64,000 nt of DNA, from NCBI GenBank assembly GCA_012656075.1, contig JAAKBF010000384.1:1-64000 (forward strand), given 5' to 3'. The position numbers and the translations under genes are program-made. The DNA is from Phytophthora hibernalis (Eukaryota; Oomycota; Peronosporomycetes; Peronosporales; Peronosporaceae). Below the pieces are notes generated by a model. That model did no database searches. It had not been told where the DNA came from and saw only the letters and a list, made by a program, of their open reading frames with translations. Below, piece after piece: positions 56,120-64,000 of the stretch; within the stretch, counting starts at the first letter, position 1; each line of letters opens with the position of its first letter.

Positions 56120-56198
56120 CGGCGCGTCGCTTCAAGTTCCTGTCGTAAACCCGCCAAATCGTAGCCACTGATCATTTGACAAGAGACCGACGGACATC
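56120..56198. promoter_or_regulatory. 79-bp divergent promoter with candidate initiator
   Basis: Lies between the SANT-like and mtnA start codons. TCATTTGACA at 56172-56181 on the plus strand is one mismatch from the oomycete initiator core TCATTYYNCA and would give mtnA a leader of about 25 nt. Confidence 0.45.
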
Positions 56199-57343
56199 AT
56201 GGCGGTCGAGCGGCTGCGTTCTGTGCTGTGGACCGACGGCGGGTTGCAGCTCATCGACCAGCGCAAGTTGCCCACGGAGCTCGTGCTCATGCGCTGCGAG
56301 ACGGTGGACGACGTCACGCGCGCCATCGCCGACATGGCCGTGCGCGGCGCTCCGGCCATCGGTGCGGCCGGAGCTGGCCTCGCGATCGGCGCCAAGAACT
56401 TCCGCGCAACGGAGAGCAGCACCAAGCAAGATCTGTTGCTGACTGTGGAGAAGGCCAAGACTTCCATTGACGCCGCGCGGCCGACGGCTGTCAATCTCAC
56501 GTGGGGTACGGTCGGTCTCAGTTACTGCTGCTCGTGACGGAGACTGACGTTGTGCTGTCTTTTAGCGACGGAGCGCGTGGTGAAGCAGCTTCGGGCTAAG
56601 GTGCAGCAGGACGTGAGTGTCGCCGAGCTGGCGGCGTACACGCTCACGGTGGCGCAGGCGCTGGCTGAGGAGGACGTGGCCATTAACAAGAGGCTTAGTG
56701 AGTTCGGAGCCGACGTCGTGCCGCCGGGTAGCAACATCCTGCACCACTGCAACACGGGTGCGTTGGCCACTGTGGACATTGGCACGGCTATCGGCGTCAT
56801 CTATGAGTGTCACGCACAGGGCAAGAACGTCCACGTGTGGGTGGACGAAACGCGTCCGCGTCTGCAGGGCGCGCGCCTGTCGGCCTGGGAGCTCATGCGC
56901 GAGGGCGTGCCTTTGCATCTCATTGCCGACAATGCGGCAGGCTACTTGATGCTGGCGGGCAAGGTGGACGTGGTGCTTTTGGCGCTGACCGCGTGGCCGC
57001 GAACGGCGACGTGGTCAACAAAATCGGCACGTACAAGCTGGCGGTCGTGGCCAAGGAGAACAAGGTGCCTGTGTACGCGTGCGTTCCCACCAGCACAATC
57101 GACCTCAACTTCCTCGAGGGCAAGGGCATCCCAATCGAGGAGCGCAGTGCCGACGAAGTGGCCTGCATCCAAGGCGTGCGTATCGCCCCGGAGGGATGCC
57201 CCGTGTTCAACCCGGCCTTCGACATCACGCCGAACCGATACCTGACCGGCATCATTACCGAGGAAGGCGTGTGCTACCCTCCATTCGAGCAGAGTCTCGC
57301 CAAGGCGGTGGCCGCAGCCGAGAAACGCCGTGCCCAGGCGTAG
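56199..57343 (+). CDS. mtnA: Methylthioribose-1-phosphate isomerase (MtnA), two exons
   Basis: MtnA converts methylthioribose-1-phosphate to methylthioribulose-1-phosphate in methionine salvage. Exon 1 is 56199-56505 and exon 2 is 56566-57343; the 60-nt intron is GTACGG...TTTTAG. The product is about 361 residues. The start region has VLWTDGGLQLIDQRKLP and MAVRGAPAIGAAGA. The catalytic Cys is in ILHHCNTGALAT and the Asp in GADRVAANGDVVNKIGTY. LSAWELMREGVPLHLIADNA and the C-terminal FDITPNRYLTGIITEEGV also match. Keeping both catalytic residues separates it from eIF2B subunits. One base is lost at about 56980 in a T run, just before GADRV. Confidence 0.93.
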
Positions 57344-57978
57344 ACGTTCAACCTGCAACAAGATAATGAACGTCGGCTCCACGGATTGCCGTCAAGCATC
57401 TGAGGTCGAGTACTTTTCCAGTCCGCTATATTGTTTCGGCTTGCAGGTTGGCTGTGTGTGCACTCCTGGCTTAGCATCTTAAATGCTTCGTCAGAAGCGC
57501 GAGATCAGATACCGAGTCGTCTACACGAGAGGTACCCATGCGCCAAAGGCAAAAGGTGACCGGATGCGGAGACGGTCTCATGAAGTTGTCAATTGTCGAC
57601 GCGCATCCAGGCCATCACATCCGCGCTGCAACGCCAAAGACAATGTTCGCACTAGCCAAGGGGCCAACCGGAGCCTGTAATGTTCGTGACCGACCGCAAA
57701 TCAACACCAAGTGATCCCTTCGCGACCCCAGCAACAATGCACTGGTAGTGCCACTACTGAGCAATTCCTTGCGCTTCCTTGTCACGCGAAGTGGTATCCA
57801 TCAGCACGCGTGCGCTCTGCAGACGATGCGAGAGGTCCATGCAAGTATGGCTTCCCCACCAGCTGGGCATTCATGGCGGCGGTCGATCATCGACTCGATG
57901 TCGATACAATGGAGGGCACTTGCCGACGGGGTCATTTGCATTTTCTCGAGGTCTCCACGACGTCTTCGGTCTCTTCAC
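57344..57978. other. Intergenic
   Basis: Nothing recognised. Short frames on the plus strand are not supported. Confidence 0.5.
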
Positions 57979-58500
57979 CATGCTTGCCACCCTCCGTCAA
58001 CTGAATTCCATCCTCGGGTCAATGCCCTGGACACTGTCCACCGCATTGGTGCGGGTCTGGGCCAACCCGCAACTGCGCTACAAGTTCCTGCTGCTGCTGT
58101 TTGGAGGTGCGAGCGGTGCCGTCCTGCTCAAGGTGCTGCATATTGCGATACGGGGCTCTACAAAAACCCGCTGGAAGGTGTTCACCTACTCGGAGTCTGC
58201 TCTTCGCATTCGGGAAGACAGTCGTGCAGTACGTCACGCGAGGCTGCCAGCCCGTGTTCCCGCAGTGGACGCTGCGGTTCGAGCTGTTTCGCATCTTCAT
58301 CCGCGTCGGCATGGAAATGTACGGCCAACGCGTGCTCGGAGACGAGAGCTACGCGTCCATCGTCCGAGAGCAGAGCGAGTGGTTCGGCACCTTTGGGGTC
58401 GGAAGGCCTGCCGAAAGGCAGGAAAGCGCTGGTGATCAACGGGCTCGAGCATATCAGTAGTAATAGCCAGCACATTACACCGGCAGTTTTTTCTTAGCTT
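57979..58500 (+). pseudogene. Truncated copy of the alpha/beta hydrolase N-terminal region
   Basis: From an ATG at 57979 the plus strand reads MLATLRQLNSILGSM, NPQLRYKFLLLLFGGASGAVL, then after frame changes KTVVQYVTRGCQPVFPQWTL, RFELFRIFIRVGMEMYGQR and KALVINGLEHI. Each block has a partner in the gene at 12045-13473 (FGGSSALAVLLL, VQYVARGFKPKFPRWTL, KLNGLEHIW). Similarity stops before the HGGG oxyanion motif, so no catalytic domain is present. At least three frame changes occur. This copy keeps the ATG that the first copy lacks. It is a 3'-truncated duplicate, not an error-split gene. Confidence 0.75.
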
Positions 58501-58895
58501 TATTTAACAAGGAGAATAGGGCTAACCGTTTCTAATGCAATGCTACGACTTTGACGACACAACCTCTCGACCACCTTATGACGAGAGAAAGCGCCACCAC
58601 TTCAGAAGTAGTTTTAAATGCTCTCGTCTCCTTAGAAGCGACAGCCGGTGGTTTCAACGAGGACAACCTCTCGACCACCTGAGAGTGAAAGCAACGTCTC
58701 TTGGATCTTAGGGTAGTTTAAGAACCTCATTCAAACTATACATGTACATTGATAAATGCAATAGAAAATTACGCCGGCATATTTTTACCAGCAAGGAATA
58801 GTTCAGAGCGTGGCGTCTCACCATTGGTTGGAAGTCGCCTTCATTTCCGCTTAAATACGTCCAGAAATTCTCTCCTCCCTTCCAGATTCTGCACG
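58501..58895. other. Intergenic upstream of the CRN gene
   Basis: Contains two imperfect copies of ACAACCTCTCGACCACCT (about 58559 and 58661), spaced 102 bp. No initiator motif is clear. Confidence 0.5.
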
Positions 58896-59987
58896 ATGGT
58901 GACCCTGTTCTGTGCCGTCGTTGGTGTTGCCGGAAGTGCGTTCCCTGTGGATATCGACGCGAGTCTGTCGGTGGGCCACTTGAAGGAAGCGATCAAGGAG
59001 AAGAACTCGACGACTATAACGTGCGACGCGAAGGACCTGCAGCTCTTCCTGACGAAGACGGCGGCCAGCGCGTGGCTGCCGGACGACGATACTCTGGACG
59101 CGGTGCTTCAGAGCAGAGATGTTTCTTCCTATGTGAAGATGCGCGCGTCGTGGAAGCTGTCCAAACCAAGCCTCTTTGGGCCGAACGTGTCGCTCGGAGA
59201 GGACGTGATTCACGTGCTGGTGGTGGTTCCCGAGTCGTTGGGTGTAGATTCCCAATTGCTCCAACTGCAGGAAGCACTCTTGCAGCATACGTTGTTGGAT
59301 TCGCCTTCATCGACGTCAGCACGAAGTCGTGACTTTAAAGCGAGTCTGATCAAGACGTATCAGTGCGACATGGGGACGTATCAGGACGACACGGAGAACC
59401 GAATGCTGCGGTGCATGTTGCTTAACACGGCGCTTCCGGCGGGGTTGGTCATCGCCTCTCATTTGTTTCGTCGGAAAAACGAGTTTCTCTCTCGTAAGCT
59501 GATGGGCTTCGATCGCATTGATGATGTGAAGAATGGATTGTTGCTATTCAAGCCACTGGAGCATGCATTTGATCACTTCCAGATCAGTTTCATCTACGAC
59601 AAGGGCAGCAACGAGTTCCGTTTGAAAGTCTTCGATCCTTCATTGCGTCAACAGCGATTGTACGCAAAGCTGCATTCAGACCAGCGCAATCTTCTGCTTC
59701 GAGGCGAACCACTGTCGAAACACTGGAAAAAACGTGGCAAAAGGCTTGCACCTGGAACTGATTTCGACATTCAGACAACATTTGGTGGCGTCGAAGGTCA
59801 ACCACTGTGCTTCATGTCTGTGGAGCGTCCCTACAAGCGCTGCTTGAACTTACAAGCCCGTTTAGCGCGGAAGAAAGCGATCGAAGCGAAGTGGATTCAC
59901 CCAGATGAAGACGAATTTGAAGATTTTTGGTCGGAAGGAATGTCGTTGGCTGAAAAGATGGATTTCTTTTCCGCACGTAATAGCTAA
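58896..59987 (+). CDS. Crinkler (CRN) effector with HNH-type C-terminal domain
   Basis: CRN proteins are oomycete effectors that reach the host nucleus. 363 residues, intact, no intron. The N-terminal ubiquitin-like header starts MVTLFCAVVGVAGSAFPVDI and has LQLFLTK at residues 48-54 (LFLAK variant) and HVLVVVP at 106-112, the boundary used in CRN recombination. No classical signal peptide is needed in this class. The C-terminal module has LVIASHLFRR (His 189), VKNGLLLFKPLEHAFDHFQI (Asn 213, His 223) and FRLKVFDPSL, the pattern of HNH_2-type nuclease domains. A DNA- or RNA-cutting activity in the host is therefore possible but is inferred from motifs only. The usual DWL domain between header and C-terminus appears short or absent. 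Confidence 0.85.
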   Translation: MVTLFCAVVGVAGSAFPVDIDASLSVGHLKEAIKEKNSTTITCDAKDLQLFLTKTAASAWLPDDDTLDAVLQSRDVSSYVKMRASWKLSKPSLFGPNVSLGEDVIHVLVVVPESLGVDSQLLQLQEALLQHTLLDSPSSTSARSRDFKASLIKTYQCDMGTYQDDTENRMLRCMLLNTALPAGLVIASHLFRRKNEFLSRKLMGFDRIDDVKNGLLLFKPLEHAFDHFQISFIYDKGSNEFRLKVFDPSLRQQRLYAKLHSDQRNLLLRGEPLSKHWKKRGKRLAPGTDFDIQTTFGGVEGQPLCFMSVERPYKRCLNLQARLARKKAIEAKWIHPDEDEFEDFWSEGMSLAEKMDFFSARNS

Positions 59988-60142
59988 GACTTCTCAGTTG
60001 CCGAGCCTAAGTCCAATGACGAACGCCGGTCTCGTCGAAATGGTGCAGCTGAACAAGGTGGCTACATATTGGATACTGCAAGCAGCAGGATAAACCAATA
60101 TATTTTTGATCCTGACAAATATAAAGTTAATAGTATATAAAG
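59988..60142. other. Junction between CRN gene and Polinton-like DNA
   Basis: GC content drops sharply around 60090, marking the probable left edge of the viral-type element. No terminal repeat or target duplication can be tested with only one end in view. Confidence 0.4.
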
Positions 60143-60355
60143 ATGACATACTCACCCGATCAATATCTCGCTAACAAAGAGCGCATCAATGAAGCGCAGA
60201 AGCGCTACTACCAGCGCACACGTGAAGCTCGTCTATCCTATCAAAAGGGATACGACGATAAGAATAGGGATCAAATTCGAACACGCAAGCGAAAGCCGAA
60301 AAGAGAACTTAGTACCGGTGAAGCCGAACTTAACGCTGAAACCGAACTCAGTTAA
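60143..60355 (+). CDS. Small charged ORF, 70 residues
   Basis: Reads MTYSPDQYLANKERINEAQK and goes on with Arg/Lys-rich helix (KNRDQIRTRKRKPKRE). It is not recognised. A high content of Tyr, Arg and Lys suggests nucleic-acid binding. It is preceded directly by TATATAAAG, as the polymerase ORF is, which supports it as a real gene of the same element. Confidence 0.45.
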   Translation: MTYSPDQYLANKERINEAQKRYYQRTREARLSYQKGYDDKNRDQIRTRKRKPKRELSTGEAELNAETELS

Positions 60356-60613
60356 TTAATTAATTTTTTCTCACATAAAAAGTCAATCCGTATATAGACA
60401 ATGACTGACGATACAGTACCACGCTTACGATTCGTCTATTTCAAAATCGAAAAAAAACTATTAGTTTTTAAAGGACCCTTCGTCAAGTATTTGAATTAAT
60501 TAATTTCGAATTTTTTTGTATGAGGCTAAGATATAAAGTCGATCCTGATACAAGATCCAATAATTATAAAGTCATTTCCACGGGAATAATATCGCCAAAA
60601 ATATAAAGGCAAC
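60356..60613. promoter_or_regulatory. AT-rich spacer with repeated TATAAAG boxes
   Basis: ATATAAAG or TTATAAAG occurs at about 60532, 60566 and 60602, the last 5 nt before the polymerase ATG. A further copy (TATATAAAG) ends directly before the ATG of the 60143 ORF. These could be virus-type promoter boxes. TAATTAATTAATT runs occur at 60352 and 60496. Confidence 0.4.
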
Positions 60614-63600
60614 ATGTTTGCATACGAGCTCGAAGGTCTAAAGAGATTGAATATTGATGCTGTTCGGTGGGGCAGCACCTATCGCGTTAAGGTGCGTGGT
60701 AGAACTGGTAAGATGGTTTATGTTAGCAACGTTTCCCGTCCGACCAATCAGAAGCTGCTAGCTAAGCAATACAAGATCTCTGTCGAGACTCTGAAGAAGC
60801 ACATGTCCCCTAATTACAAGACTGACCCCAAGTATCGTTTCTACAACGGAAAACACATGGAGTCGCACCTGTATGAAGGTATCCAGCCTACTCAGTTCTA
60901 TGACAAGCTCGAAAACGTGCTTGCTAGCCAAACTAATGCTTTCAAGGCCAACATTGCTCTTGGCTACGATCTTGTAAGCCTAACGGATGGTAGTTTTACC
61001 CAGTACTGGCACCCGAATCTGGCTAACACTTATGTATTTAAGACCCCTGTTGCTATCAACAGTCGATCTGACATTCGTAAGAAAATTATCTCAGAGATCA
61101 GGTCGATGGAGTTGGCTAACACGCTGAACTACCCCAAATCGGGGTATAAGCTGAAGTCAATTACTGGGTTCAAAATTTACATTTACTTTCGCGAGCATGC
61201 ACTTGGCGATAGCGAAGCTGTTATCCCACAGATTATCCGCGATAACAAGCACGTAATCAACTTCCCTAAGACCAACAACAAATGTGTGTTCCACTGTATC
61301 GCATGGTACTTACATCAGCATGCTAAGAAGGATCCTCGTCGGATCCAGGCCCAAGTGAAGGAAGTATTCAAGCGCTACTGTTCCTACAAGGGTATCAGCT
61401 ATACGCTTAGTCTATTCCGTAGCTTTAAGCCGATTGACCTCTTACAGCTCGACGAACTTGAGGAATGCTTTCATTTCGTTATTAACGTCTACTCAATGGA
61501 TGTAAAGACCGGTTATGTTGAGTGTATCCGTCGTTCGGAGAGAGAAGGAGTGGCTATGGATATTCTATCCCATGAGAACCATGCTTTGTACATCAAGAAC
61601 GTTGATATGCTTCAGTCCAAGTACCAATGCTCGAAGTGTGAAATGATTTTCATTAGCTCTACTAAGCTACGCGACCATGCCAAAAATCAGTGTGAGCTTG
61701 TCAACATCGAGAGCTTTCCAGCTGAACCAACTATCTACAGACCCCCGAACACTATTCGATCAATGCTAACCAAGTACTCCATCAAGGGTATTGATCAGGA
61801 CCTAGATCATTATCTCGTGTATGACTTTGAGGCCATTCTAAAGCTAGTTATGGCACAGCATGGTGAGAATACTATCTTCACTAATGAGCATATTCCCGTA
61901 TCAGTATCTGTATCGGATAGCTTAACCGAGGAGGTGCGTTGCTTCGTCAGCGATGAACCGAAGATGCTACTAACGGACATGTTCGAATATATTCACCAGG
62001 TATCGATCAAGATCCAGCAGTACAACGTGCACAAGTACGAGATCCTCCTGCGGAAAATTATCGATGCTCACGGCCTGACGGGTATGGAGATTCCAGGTGC
62101 TAAACTCGATAAGACCTATAAGATGATCGATGTGGATGGTTGGATTAAGGAAGGGAAATATACACTTCCATAGCACCCTCGGGTTTGGTAAGCAGAGGTC
62201 TGACTATGGTAGGATTAAGCAGCACCTTGATCAAGTTCCAGTGCTTGGGTTCAACAGCGGTCGCTACGATGTAAATCTGATTAAGAACGATCTCTTTGCC
62301 GTTATTGGTACAGACAATATCAAATCGGTAATCAAAAATCCTAGCTACATGTGCATTGCAACCTCGAACATGAAAATGCTCGATATTAGCGACTATGTAC
62401 CAGCTGGTACGATCTATGCAAAGTACCTCAGCACATATCTAGGCGACTGCAAATGCGACAACAAGATTCGATGTGTCTGCGGCTTGGGTAAGGGCATTTT
62501 CCCGTACGAGTTCATTACCTCGTTCAACGTTCTTAGCCAGACTACGATTCCTCCTAAGTCAGCTTTCGATAGCGATCTCCGTGGAACAGGCATCAGCGAT
62601 GATGACTATAAGCGCGTGCAATTCGTCTGGGGACACTATGGCATGAAGTCGATCAAGGACCTACTGATCTGGTACAACAACTTGGATGTGGTACCTTTCA
62701 TCAAGGCCATCAAGGCTCAGCGTGAGTTGTTCAAACGTTTTGAGCTTGACATGTTTGCTGATGGTGTATCCCTACCCGGTCTCTCGGAGAAAGTCATGTA
62801 TCAAACATGCTTCGACAATCTCCAATATCCTAGTAAGACGTCTCCTCAAGCGTTTCGGTTCCCTAGCAAGCGTATGAGTGGCTACAAGACTCAGGATGTT
62901 GAGGCTAAGCGCGAGTTCGGTACGACGTTAGGACACCTAGATATACTGTTAAATCAACAGAAGTATCTTTGTGGTCTTTGCTACGGTCCTTTGAGCACTG
63001 AAACTGTCTCAGCTGATCGAATCAATAACAAGCTTGAGCACATCGACGGCAACATCTTGATTAGTTGTATTTCGTGCAACACCGCTCGCAAGGATATTCT
63101 TCTCAAGGGTTTCCGCTACAAGAAGCTGCTCGAGTTCAACTCAGAGCGACTGGTCTATTCCATTGACAAGGAGGAGAAGGACATCTACGGTAAGATGAAA
63201 GCTAACATTGCTGGTGGTCCATCCACTATCTTCAACCGCTACGCTAAGCGCAATGAGACGAAGATTCGTGGTGGGAAGCTGTGTAAGAAGGTAATCGGGT
63301 ACGATGCTAATGCTCTATATCTCTGGGCTCTCGGTAATGGCATGCCATGCGGAAGACTTACAACTATCGAAGCTTATCCAGACACTGTTGAGGACATCAA
63401 GAATGATAAGATCTTCGGCTTTCTCGAGTGTGATATTCAGACACCAGAACACTTGAAGCAGTATTTCGGCGAGATGACCCCATCTTCAAAAATACAATGA
63501 TTGACTGTACGGGTGAGAGTATCATTGATAAGCATATGTATGACTACAACCAAACACGAGAGAAAAGCAGATCGAAGCCAGCTCGCAAATTGATTGGTAG

Positions 63601-64000
63601 CTACTTTGGTGAGAAGATCCTAATCTACACGCCTTTACTCAAGTGGTACCTATCTCATGGTATGGAAATCACCCAGACATACAGCTTTATCAAAGCTAGC
63701 TCACACAAGGCATTTGCTCCTTCATGGAAGCGGTGTCTAGCGCTCGGCGAGAGGGTGATACTGACAAGTCCAAGGCTATGATTGCTGAGATGATGAAGCT
63801 AGTAGGCAACAGTGCTTTCGGTCGATCTGGAATGGACATGAGCAAGCACAAGGAAATTAAGTACGAGTCAGATAAGAAGGCATTTGCTTCAAAGATTGAG
63901 CACTTCACCTTTCATGGATTAGAGGAGCTCAACGATGCTTGCGTGCTTACTATGATGAAGCGCAGGCTTAAGAACAAGAACCCGATCCATTTGTCGATTG
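60614..64000 (+). CDS. Protein-primed family B DNA polymerase with HNH insertion, cut by window edge
   Basis: The frame begins MFAYELEGLKRLNIDAVRWG. An N-terminal region with NNKCVFHCIAWYLHQHA and a C2H2 finger (CSKCEMIFISSTKLRDH) precedes the exonuclease motifs: ExoI YDFEAI (about 61819), ExoII GFNSGRYDVNLI (about 62250), ExoIII WYNNLDVVPF (about 62670). Polymerase motif A is GYDANALYLWAL (about 63299), then LIGSYFGEKILIYTPLLKWY, then motif B KLVGNSAFG (about 63799). Motif C lies beyond the edge. An HNH module sits between ExoIII and motif A. Breaks at about 62140-62170 (2 nt, perhaps in an AT run), 63490 and 63740 split the frame. This is the pPolB type of Polintons and related viruses. The order of conserved blocks is collinear, so the breaks may be sequence errors. 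Confidence 0.85.
62970..63110 (+). other. HNH endonuclease module inside the polymerase
   Basis: Reads YLCGLCYGPLSTETVSADRI, then HIDGNILISCISCNTARKD: a C-x2-C ... DRI ... H-x2-GN ... C-x2-CN-x-AR pattern, typical of zinc-bound HNH (endonuclease VII-like) domains. It is in frame with the polymerase and sits between ExoIII and motif A. No intein splice-junction motif was recognised around it, so it is probably part of the mature protein. Confidence 0.7.

Larger units (their letters stand above)
60100..64000 (+). mobile_element. Left part of a Polinton/Maverick- or Polinton-like-virus-type element
   Basis: From about 60100 to the window end, base composition and codon use differ from the host genes (AT-rich spacers, intronless genes). 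It holds a small basic ORF and a protein-primed DNA polymerase B, the hallmark gene of Polintons/Mavericks, adomavirus- and Polinton-like viruses. Capsid, integrase and protease genes are not in view, so transposon and integrated virus cannot be separated. The left boundary is approximate. Confidence 0.65.

Noticed and set aside
62970..63110. Intein in the DNA polymerase
   Set aside because: There is an HNH motif, but no N-terminal Cys/Ser splice block and no C-terminal His-Asn plus Cys/Ser/Thr junction could be recognised.
1..64000. CRISPR arrays, rRNA and tRNA genes
   Set aside because: No regularly spaced direct repeats and no rRNA-like or convincing cloverleaf sequence were noticed by eye. 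A covariance-model search would be needed to exclude tRNAs.

Overview
This window looks like nuclear DNA of a plant-pathogenic oomycete, most likely Phytophthora or a close relative. The evidence is one RXLR-type effector gene (signal peptide, RSLR, EER), one Crinkler (CRN) effector gene (LFLTK and HVLVVVP motifs), short GT-AG introns of about 60-180 nt, an oomycete-type START/FYVE/GAF protein, an enolase with a mitochondrial presequence (a stramenopile trait), and a transposon load of LINE, hAT, piggyBac, mariner, MULE-MITE, PIF/Harbinger and Polinton-like DNA.

Layout. 1-341: edge of a PIF/Harbinger transposase. About 760-12040: a large decayed non-LTR retrotransposon on the minus strand, with an intact hAT element (6321-8415, exact 8-bp target duplication) nested in it. 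12045-21058: host genes on the plus strand (broken alpha/beta hydrolase, mitochondrial enolase, two-PH-domain protein, PRP38 splicing factor). 21059-33250: gene-poor, repeat-rich DNA holding a MULE-type MITE about 20 bp upstream of the predicted start site of the RXLR gene, a mariner relic, and a piggyBac relic with a host PX-domain exon inside it. 33251-57343: gene-dense DNA (START/FYVE/GAF protein, ARL16, amino-acid permease, small nuclear-type protein, 2H phosphoesterase, a very large IQ/WW/pseudoprotease/FN3/ARM protein, TrhO-type rhodanese, a domesticated CENP-B/pogo transposase, FAN1 nuclease, SANT-like protein, MtnA). 57979-59987: truncated hydrolase copy and the CRN gene. About 60100-64000: start of a Polinton/Maverick- or Polinton-like-virus-type element with a protein-primed family B DNA polymerase carrying an HNH insertion.

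How the parts relate. There are no operons. Gene starts and stops lie close together: divergent pairs CENP-B-like/FAN1 (179 bp between ATGs) and SANT-like/mtnA (79 bp), and a convergent pair ARL16/permease (55 bp). FAN1 (DNA crosslink repair), MtnA (methionine salvage), PRP38 (splicing) and TrhO-like (tRNA modification) are housekeeping genes. The two effector genes sit at the borders of repeat-rich DNA, as expected for a two-speed oomycete genome.

Data quality. At least ten otherwise well-conserved genes are interrupted by 1- or 2-nt losses, most of them in homopolymers or GC/GA/AT dinucleotide runs. I read these mainly as consensus sequence errors. In such entries the gene is annotated across the breaks and the break positions are stated.
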